Part shown: positions 58,156-64,000 of the stretch, piece by piece
How the letters are laid out: each line of letters opens with the position of its first letter
Position numbering within the stretch: position 1 is the stretch's first letter
Source of the DNA: Hyphomonas johnsonii MHS-2
GTDB taxonomy: Bacteria; Pseudomonadota; Alphaproteobacteria; Caulobacterales; Hyphomonadaceae
Direction of reading: 5' to 3'
Length of the DNA stretch: 64,000 nt
Assembly (NCBI RefSeq): GCF_000685275.1
Contig: NZ_ARYK01000001.1
Location: 186,001 to 250,000 of the forward strand
Notes under the pieces: model-generated
Databases searched by the model: none
What the model saw: the letters and a program-made list of their open reading frames with translations, nothing else
Told to the model about the DNA's origin: nothing
Position numbers and translations under genes: made by a program

Positions 58156-59028
58156 ATGCGCGTCAGGAAAGCTGTACTCCCGGTTGCCGGAATGGGGACC
58201 CGGGTCCTTCCCGCAACGAAATCGATCCCGAAGGAAATGCTGCCGGTGGTCGACCGGCCTGCCATCCAGTACGTGGTGGACGAGGCGCTCGAGGCGGGCA
58301 TCGAGCACATCGTGTTCGTGACTGGCCGGAACAAAGGCGCCATCGAGGACTATTTCGACCGGGCCTATGAACTCGAATCGTCGCTGACCGCCAAGCGCAA
58401 GGACGCCATCCTTGAGCAATTGCAGAAGATGTTGCTGCCAGCCGGCAGCGCGAGTTTCGTGCGCCAGCAGGCGCCGCTCGGCCTTGGCCACGCCATCTGG
58501 TGTGCCCGCGACATCATCGGCAACGAGCCGTTCGCCGTGCTGTTGCCGGATGTGATCGTGAAAGCCTCGCCATCCTGCCTTGCCCAGATGGTGCAGGCAT
58601 ATGAAACGGTGGGCGGAAATATCGTTGCCGTCGACCCCGTGCCGATGGACCGGGTCTCGTCCTATGGCGTGATCGCCCCGAAATCGCGCGACGGCCGCCT
58701 GATCGAAATGTCAGGCATGGTCGAAAAGCCACCAGTCGAATCGGCCCCCTCCAATCTCAAGATCACCGGGCGCTATATCCTGCAGCCAGAAATCTTTGGC
58801 CTGCTTGCAGACCAGGCGGCCGGCGCAGGTGGCGAAATCCAGCTGACCGACGCGATGGTCCGGCAGATGGAGACGCAGAGCTACCACGCCTACGAATTCG
58901 AGGGACGCGAGTATGATTGCGGGTCCAAGCTCGGCTATTTCGAAGCAGTGCTGGCGCATGCGATCGACAATGAAGAGACTGCTGAAGGTGCGCGTGACCT
59001 GATCCGGAAACTGGCTGCCACCCTTTAA
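58156..59028 (+). CDS. galU: UTP-glucose-1-phosphate uridylyltransferase
   Basis: A 290-residue nucleotidyltransferase making UDP-glucose. KAVLPVAGMGTRVLPATKSI and PKEMLPVVDRPAIQYVVDEA are diagnostic, with VTGRNKGAIEDYFD, AVLLPDVIV and EYDCGSKLGYFEA further on. GAGGAG precedes ATG 58156. UDP-glucose would feed capsule, LPS or glycolipid synthesis. Confidence 0.96.
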   Translation: MRVRKAVLPVAGMGTRVLPATKSIPKEMLPVVDRPAIQYVVDEALEAGIEHIVFVTGRNKGAIEDYFDRAYELESSLTAKRKDAILEQLQKMLLPAGSASFVRQQAPLGLGHAIWCARDIIGNEPFAVLLPDVIVKASPSCLAQMVQAYETVGGNIVAVDPVPMDRVSSYGVIAPKSRDGRLIEMSGMVEKPPVESAPSNLKITGRYILQPEIFGLLADQAAGAGGEIQLTDAMVRQMETQSYHAYEFEGREYDCGSKLGYFEAVLAHAIDNEETAEGARDLIRKLAATL

Positions 59029-59080
59029 GGCCGCACTTTTCGGTTTGAAGGCGCCTCGCGGCCGGGTTAGGGCTGGTCCG

Positions 59081-60076
59081 ATGAGCGCTGCGGTCCGATT
59101 GCCCGATTTTGACGATGTCGTTGCTGCAGGAGCGCGCGTGGCGCAGGTTGCGCGCGAAACACCGATACTTGTCCATCCGGCACTCGATGCTGCCGCAGGC
59201 GCCGAGGTGCTGGTCAAGGCCGAGTGCCTTCAGGTGACCGGCAGTTTCAAGATCCGGGGCGCGATGAACCGGCTGGCTCAGATGGGTGCCGCCAGCCGCA
59301 AGGCTGGGGTTGTCGCGTATTCGTCCGGAAACCACGCGCAAGGGGTTGCCCGCGCGGCCCGGTTGCTCGGCATGCCGGCGCTGATCGTCATGCCGTCCGA
59401 CGCGCCGCAGGTGAAGGTGGACGGCGTCCTCACCGACGGCGGTGAAGTGCATCTCTATGACCGGAACACCGAAAGCCGCGAGGATATCGCAGGACGCATC
59501 GCCGAGGCGCGTGGCGCTGTGGTCGTCCCGAGTTTCGACGATGCGGACATCATTGCCGGCCAGGGCACGCTGGGGCTGGAATTCGCGCGCCAGGTGGCCG
59601 CACGTGGCGCACCGTTGGACCATCTTGTGTGCTGTGCTGGCGGCGGCGGCCTGATTACCGGCGTGGCGCTGGCATGCGAAGGCGTGTCACCCGGCACCCG
59701 GGTCTGGACGGCAGAGCCGGAAGGCCATGACGACTGGGCCCGGTCTCTGGCGGCCGGTGAAGTTGTCGCCAATGCCCCCGGTACGCGCTCGTTTTGCGAC
59801 GCGATCCTGACCCCGGCCCCGGGAGTCCTGACGTTTCCCCTTGGCAAGCGATTGCTGGCAGGCGGCCTGGTGGTCAGCGATGCAGAGGTTCGCGACGCCA
59901 TGCGGTTTGCGTTCAGGCACCTGAAGATTGTTGCAGAGCCCGGCGGCGCTGCCGCACTGGCAACCGCTACACGCGGCCTGCCCGAGACGATGCGCGGCAG
60001 CCGGGTCGGTGTTATCGTTACGGGCGGCAATGTCGATGCCGCGCTGTTTTCGGAGGTGATCCGGTCGAATAGCTGA
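59081..60076 (+). CDS. Threonine/serine dehydratase-like PLP enzyme
   Basis: A 331-residue fold-type II PLP enzyme. The PLP Lys is in TGSFKIRGAMNRLAQM (about residue 55), YSSGNHAQGVARAARLLG binds substrate, and CCAGGGGLITGVAL holds the phosphate. There is no C-terminal ACT domain, so it is like catabolic (TdcB) or serine racemase-type enzymes rather than IlvA with regulation. Lies 52 bp after galU. Confidence 0.9.
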   Translation: MSAAVRLPDFDDVVAAGARVAQVARETPILVHPALDAAAGAEVLVKAECLQVTGSFKIRGAMNRLAQMGAASRKAGVVAYSSGNHAQGVARAARLLGMPALIVMPSDAPQVKVDGVLTDGGEVHLYDRNTESREDIAGRIAEARGAVVVPSFDDADIIAGQGTLGLEFARQVAARGAPLDHLVCCAGGGGLITGVALACEGVSPGTRVWTAEPEGHDDWARSLAAGEVVANAPGTRSFCDAILTPAPGVLTFPLGKRLLAGGLVVSDAEVRDAMRFAFRHLKIVAEPGGAAALATATRGLPETMRGSRVGVIVTGGNVDAALFSEVIRSNS

Positions 60077-60112
60077 CAGACGACACGGTGCTGAGCAGAA
60101 ACGGAGGTCTCC

Positions 60113-61324
60113 ATGCGCGCACTGACTTCTCAATGCTGTATTGCGGGAGGCGGCCCTGCGGGCCTGATGATGGGCTATCTGCTCGCGCGATCCGGTGTCG
60201 ATGTGATTGTGCTGGAAAAGCATGCCGACTTCCTGCGCGATTTCCGCGGCGACACGGTGCATCCCTCGACGCTGGAACTGTTTCGCGAACTCGGTTTGCT
60301 GGATGGCCTCCTGTCGCGGCCTTACCAGAAGACCGAACGGATATCGGTCACCGTGAACGGCAGGCGCTACGATCTCGCCGATTTCACGCGCCTGCCGGTT
60401 CACAGCAAGTTCGTTGCGATGATGCCGCAATGGGACCTGCTCGATTTCATTGCCGATCAAGCCCGCAAGCTGCCGAACTTCCGCCTGATGATGTCCACCG
60501 AGGCCAAGGCGCTGGTTGAAGCGGATGGGCGTATCCAGGGCGTGACGGCGCAATCGCCGGATGGCCTGATTGACGTGCGGTCTGTCCTGACGGTCGCTGC
60601 GGATGGGCGTGACTCGCGCCTGCGTGCCCAGTCCGGCCTTGAGGTGAAAGACCTCGGTGCGCCGATCGATGTGTTCTGGATGCGGCTGCCGCGTGTACCC
60701 GACGGTGTGGGCGAGTCCTTCGGCACGCTCGGCGCAGGTGGATTTCTCGTCCAGATCAATCGCGGCGACTATTGGCAATGTGCGTTGCCGGTTCCCAAGG
60801 GCGGCGCGGACACGATCCGTGCAGAAGGCCTGGAAGCCTTCCGCGCCCGGCTGACACGCCTGGCCCCCGGCCTCGCAGGGGTCGCGGAGACGTTGACGAG
60901 CTGGGACGACATCAAGCTTTTGACCGTGCAGGTGAACCGCCTCAAGACGTGGCGGCGTGAGGGGCTGTTGTGCATCGGGGATGCGTCGCATGCGATGTCG
61001 CCTATCGGGGGTGTCGGCATCAACCTGGCCGTACAGGACGCCGTTGCGGCTGCGCGCATCCTTGCGCCCCACCTGAGACGCGATGAAGCCCCGGAACAGG
61101 CGCTTGCAGCGGTTCAGAAGCGCCGCGAATTGCCGACCCGGCTGACGCAACGCGCGCAGATCGCCGCGCAGGACCGCGTCCTGCTTCCTGTTCTGACACA
61201 AGCGGAACCGCCGAAGGCGCCATTATTCCTGAAAGTGCTGGACCATGTGCCATTCCTGCGCGGCTTCACTGCCCGGGCGGTGGGCATCGGTGCGAGACCG
61301 GAGCATTGGTATAATGAACCCTGA
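60113..61324 (+). CDS. FAD-dependent monooxygenase (UbiH/PHBH class)
   Basis: A 403-residue class A flavoprotein monooxygenase. CCIAGGGPAGLMMGYLLARS (dinucleotide motif) starts at about residue 8; FRGDTVHPSTLELFRELGLL follows; the DG motif is VAADGRDSRLR; the GD motif GDASHAMSPIGGVGINLAVQ. Such enzymes hydroxylate aromatic compounds with NAD(P)H and oxygen; no pathway genes are adjacent. GGAGGT precedes ATG 60113. Confidence 0.92.
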   Translation: MRALTSQCCIAGGGPAGLMMGYLLARSGVDVIVLEKHADFLRDFRGDTVHPSTLELFRELGLLDGLLSRPYQKTERISVTVNGRRYDLADFTRLPVHSKFVAMMPQWDLLDFIADQARKLPNFRLMMSTEAKALVEADGRIQGVTAQSPDGLIDVRSVLTVAADGRDSRLRAQSGLEVKDLGAPIDVFWMRLPRVPDGVGESFGTLGAGGFLVQINRGDYWQCALPVPKGGADTIRAEGLEAFRARLTRLAPGLAGVAETLTSWDDIKLLTVQVNRLKTWRREGLLCIGDASHAMSPIGGVGINLAVQDAVAAARILAPHLRRDEAPEQALAAVQKRRELPTRLTQRAQIAAQDRVLLPVLTQAEPPKAPLFLKVLDHVPFLRGFTARAVGIGARPEHWYNEP

Positions 61325-61330
61325 GGCGGA

Positions 61331-62092
61331 ATGGCCCGAATGGCATCGCGCGGCCTTCCGAAACCGGCGCTGCGCCCCCAAGTGCATGGCATGACCGAGA
61401 CAACCTATTGCGCGATTGGCGACATACATGGCGAACTGGACCGGCTGAAGGCGCTGCACGACAGCGTTCGCCGGCATGCTGATGGGGTTACCGGCGGCGC
61501 GCCGGTGACCTTCGTGCATCTCGGCGACCTGATTGACCGGGGCCAGGATTCCTGTGGCGTGGTCGACTACCTGATGGAACTGGAATGTGATCCGGTTCAG
61601 CGGTCGATAACCATCCGCGGTAACCATGAACAGCTGATGATCCAGACCGTGCGCGACAAGGATGAATCGTCGCGCGACCGGTGGCTAGAGTGGGGTGGGC
61701 GGGCGACACTGGACAGCTATCACCGGCGCGGCCTCGACGGGCCGCCGGATCACCACCTGGACTGGCTTGCTGCCCTGCCGACGATTTATCGCGACGAAGC
61801 GCGTGACCTTGTCTTTGTCCATGCGGGCGTTGATCCGGACCGGTTTCCGGACTGCGGTGAGCGGACACAGATGTGGACCCGGCGCCGGGAGTTCTTCGAT
61901 CCGCGCTGCTGGACGGCCCCCGGGCTTGTCGGGCAGACGATCGTGCACGGCCACTCGCCGACAGAAGACGACAAACCGGAAGTCGCTGGCGCAGGCCAGC
62001 GCATAAATATAGACACCGGTGCGGTTTACGGCGGCCGTCTGACGGCGGCTTTTCTGGTCCCCGGCGAGCAGCCGGTCTTCCTGCATACCTGA
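61331..62092 (+). CDS. PPP-family serine/threonine phosphatase-like metallophosphoesterase
   Basis: A 253-residue phosphatase with the PPP signatures GDIHGELDRL, GDLIDRGQDS, RGNHEQLM, FVHAGVD and VHGHSP, all needed for the two-metal centre. Resembles bacterial PrpA/lambda-type phosphatases acting on phosphoproteins or small molecules. ATG 61331 and 61340 are both close behind a GAGGCGGA; the conserved domain begins at ATG 61391, which lacks a ribosome site. Starts 6 bp after the FAD monooxygenase. Confidence 0.9.
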   Translation: MARMASRGLPKPALRPQVHGMTETTYCAIGDIHGELDRLKALHDSVRRHADGVTGGAPVTFVHLGDLIDRGQDSCGVVDYLMELECDPVQRSITIRGNHEQLMIQTVRDKDESSRDRWLEWGGRATLDSYHRRGLDGPPDHHLDWLAALPTIYRDEARDLVFVHAGVDPDRFPDCGERTQMWTRRREFFDPRCWTAPGLVGQTIVHGHSPTEDDKPEVAGAGQRINIDTGAVYGGRLTAAFLVPGEQPVFLHT

Positions 62093-62300
62093 TCCCAACC
62101 GGACGCGATGGCCTGTGAGGGCTGATCATTTCCCCTCGCAAGAGGCTGATTCATAAGCGCTTAATGTAGGTTCCCGCTTGGTTAACGGGCCGTTCTGTTC
62201 CGTTTCGAGATTTGCCCCGCACTCTTCAACTGGCCTTATAGCCTGCTGGTTATCTTGTCCGCTGACCTGGTGGCGGTCATGGACAAGAGGGCAATCCGCA
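62093..62300 (+). promoter_or_regulatory. Upstream region of the cpa operon
   Basis: A 208-bp gap with an 8-bp palindrome AAGCGCTT (about 62155-62162) and a TTAAC motif at about 62182. It must hold the cpaB promoter, but I cannot assign a -10/-35 with confidence. Confidence 0.4.
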
Positions 62301-63185
62301 ATGAAAGCAACACCCCTGATAAGCCTCGGCCTATCACTTGTGCTTGGCGCAGGCGCCATTTTCGTCGGCCGCCAGTACATGACGTCGAACGCTTCGGACG
62401 CGGCCGCTGCAAGCTTTGTGCCAGCGGTGGAGATGTCGGGCATCCTGATCGCCACGGCCACGATCGAGACCGGCGACCTGGTTGACGGGTCGATGATGAA
62501 GGCGGCTTCGTGGCCGACCGAAGCCATCCCCGAAGGCGCAATGCGCAGCGTCGACGAACTCAAGGACGTTGTCTATGCCCGCGGCCTGATCCTTCCCGGT
62601 GAACCGATCATGCGCGAGAAGCTGGACGATACCGGCGCCGTGCTGACGTTGGCTGCGTCGATCACGCCGGGCATGCGGGCCGTTTCGGTCGTGGTCGGCA
62701 ATGACACGGGCGTGGCCGGCTTTGTCCTGCCGGGCGACCGCGTCGATGTGAATGAATTCCTTCCGCTGGAAACGCTCGGCAGGAGCCGTGTCAGCGAATC
62801 CGATGGCATGCGGACTTCGGGCGACCTGGTCGCGCGGTCGGTTCTCAAGAACGTCAAGGTCCTGGCAGTCGACCAGACGTTCGACCCGGGCCTGGAAGGC
62901 GCGCTGCCGTCGAACACTGTGACCCTTGAAGTGACGCCGGCGGGTGCGCTGACACTCGGTGCGGCGAGCCAGCGCAACGCGCTCGGCCTGTCGCTCATCG
63001 GTCGCAAGGAAGAAGCGGTCGTTGTCGCCGAGGAGCGCAAGGAACCCGTCCGCAGAGTAGTGCGGGCAGCGCCTGTGCGACGCGCCCCGTCGACGACCAC
63101 TGTGCGCGTCATCAATGGCGACGCTGAAACCAAGGTGACAGCGCCGGTCGCCAAGCAAAAAGAAACGAAAGAGGAGGCAAGCTGA
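62301..63185 (+). CDS. cpaB: Flp pilus assembly protein CpaB
   Basis: A 294-residue inner-membrane/periplasmic protein: N-terminal TM (about 6-24), SAF domain (VPAVEMSGILIATATIETGD, DELKDVVYARGLILPGEPIM) and a RcpC/CpaB domain (AVSVVVGNDTGVAGFVLPGD, RVDVN), ending in a Lys/Arg/Val-rich tail. Helps assemble the type IVb (tad/Flp) pilus used for holdfast and surface attachment. ATG 62301 fits. One-base overlap with cpaC. Confidence 0.95.
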   Translation: MKATPLISLGLSLVLGAGAIFVGRQYMTSNASDAAAASFVPAVEMSGILIATATIETGDLVDGSMMKAASWPTEAIPEGAMRSVDELKDVVYARGLILPGEPIMREKLDDTGAVLTLAASITPGMRAVSVVVGNDTGVAGFVLPGDRVDVNEFLPLETLGRSRVSESDGMRTSGDLVARSVLKNVKVLAVDQTFDPGLEGALPSNTVTLEVTPAGALTLGAASQRNALGLSLIGRKEEAVVVAEERKEPVRRVVRAAPVRRAPSTTTVRVINGDAETKVTAPVAKQKETKEEAS

Positions 63186-64000
63186 TGCCGTTGCTTCGGA
63201 ATCTCCTGGCCGCCTGCCTGGCTGTGATCGTGTTTGCTGCACCGGCAGCGGGCGCCTGGACACAGCGCAATGCAGTCGAGGGTGCCGGCGTTCTCGTCCT
63301 CGAAAAGGGGCGCTCGACCGTGGTCGAATCCGACCTCGGCTTCTCCACCATTGTCGTCGCTGATCCTGAAATCGCGGACGCGATGGCGACATCCAACCGG
63401 TCGTTCTTCCTGCGCGGCAAGCTGCCGGGATCCACGACCGTATTGATCTACAACGCTGCCGGCGAGATCGCCGAACTGATCGACGTCGAAGTCGAACTCG
63501 GCCTCGACGAGCTGCGGACGGACCTGAAGAACCTGCTGCCGGGCGAGGAAATCAATGTCTATCCGGTGCACGACGGCGTTTTCCTTGATGGCAAGATGAC
63601 GACCGCCGGTGCCGTCGACATGGCGTTGCAGCTGGCTGAGCGTCACGTGCCGGGCGGCGTGGCCAACGGCCTGTCGGTCGGCCAGAGCCAGCAGGTCCTG
63701 CTCGAAGTGCGCTTCCTCGAAGCCAGCCGAAGCGCCGTCAAGGAGATCGGCTTCGGCAGCTCGATTGATGCCCGTGATGCTGTTGCCGTGACGGACCCGA
63801 CGACCGTGTCGGGCCTCGCTGAAAAGACGATCGCGCTGTTCACCAATGTCGGCAACGAGAACATCGACATCCAGCTGCGCGCGCTGGAGCAGAAGGGCAT
63901 GATCCGGACTCTGGCCGAGCCAAACCTCGTCGCATTGTCAGGCGACACGGCAAGCTTCCTCGCTGGCGGCGAATACCCGATCCCTGTCGCCAGCAAGGAC
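63185..64000 (+). CDS. cpaC: Flp pilus secretin CpaC, 3' truncated by the window end
   Basis: 272 residues are visible with no stop. Signal peptide (MPLLRNLLAACLAVIVFAAP, cut near AGA-WT), then the N0/N1-like domain of RcpA/CpaC (LEKGRSTVVESDLGFSTIVV; GKLPGSTTVLIYNAAGEIAE), a BON-like stretch and the beginning of the secretin domain (VLLEVRFLEASRSAVKEIGF; LAEPNLVALSGDTASFLAGG, EYPIPV). It forms the outer-membrane pore for the Flp pilus. Start overlaps the cpaB stop (TGATG). Confidence 0.95.
   Translation, partial: MPLLRNLLAACLAVIVFAAPAAGAWTQRNAVEGAGVLVLEKGRSTVVESDLGFSTIVVADPEIADAMATSNRSFFLRGKLPGSTTVLIYNAAGEIAELIDVEVELGLDELRTDLKNLLPGEEINVYPVHDGVFLDGKMTTAGAVDMALQLAERHVPGGVANGLSVGQSQQVLLEVRFLEASRSAVKEIGFGSSIDARDAVAVTDPTTVSGLAEKTIALFTNVGNENIDIQLRALEQKGMIRTLAEPNLVALSGDTASFLAGGEYPIPVASKD

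Overview
The window looks like chromosomal DNA of a Gram-negative alphaproteobacterium, most likely of the Hyphomonadaceae or a near relative (inference). The rRNA operon has the order 16S, tRNA-Ile, tRNA-Ala, 23S, 5S, initiator tRNA that is usual in alphaproteobacteria. There is a MipZ division-site ATPase, a complete PhyR/NepR/EcfG general stress response (GSR) locus, a PAS_5 protein, HWE/HisKA_2 kinases and the start of a Flp-pilus (cpa) operon. Genes are GC-rich and tightly packed. The only clearly foreign-looking patch is about 34.9-37.0 kb.

Layout. 0-6 kb: partial GMC oxidoreductase, PAS protein, large TonB-dependent receptor, rhomboid protease, CBS protein. 6.2-12.1 kb: rrn operon with two candidate promoters and a terminator. 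12.2-15 kb: gdhA (apparently with a CTG start), a second NepR-like protein, an entericidin-type lipoprotein. 14.4-18 kb: TetR repressor divergent from an EmrA/EmrB-type efflux pair, with twin operators between them. 18-26 kb: the GSR neighbourhood, with nepR-ecfG-histidine kinase divergent from phyR and surrounded by a lipid-kinase-like/phosphoesterase operon, DUF1328 protein, Crp/Fnr regulator and a three-gene membrane operon. Most of these carry a GGAAC-N16-CGTT type EcfG promoter, so the locus appears to hold both the regulator and part of its regulon.

26-34.9 kb: MFS exporter, tRNA-Gly, fluC, a pseudouridine synthase, HAD phosphatase, ATP12 chaperone, a PAS-HWE kinase and pccB. 34.9-37.0 kb: an insertion-like patch. 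Just downstream of pccB is an exported protein of unknown function, followed by a second, diverged copy of the pccB 3' end and two orphan small genes. 37-50 kb: GNAT, a MITE-like repeat, thiolase, an amidohydrolase lipoprotein, an unusual pair encoding a four-TM coiled-coil protein and a vWA-like membrane-anchored protein, hisC, panC, mipZ, SDR and orphan exported proteins.

50-64 kb: tgt, a lipoprotein, tRNA-Lys, the folP-folB-folK folate cluster, the split pntA1-pntA2-pntB transhydrogenase, SDR, galU, a threonine-dehydratase-like enzyme, an FAD monooxygenase, a PPP-type phosphatase, cpaB and a truncated cpaC. Several convergent gene pairs interlock at their stop codons (4 or 17 bp overlaps), so there is almost no space between opposing genes. 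No CRISPR array, transposase, integrase or prophage was seen.
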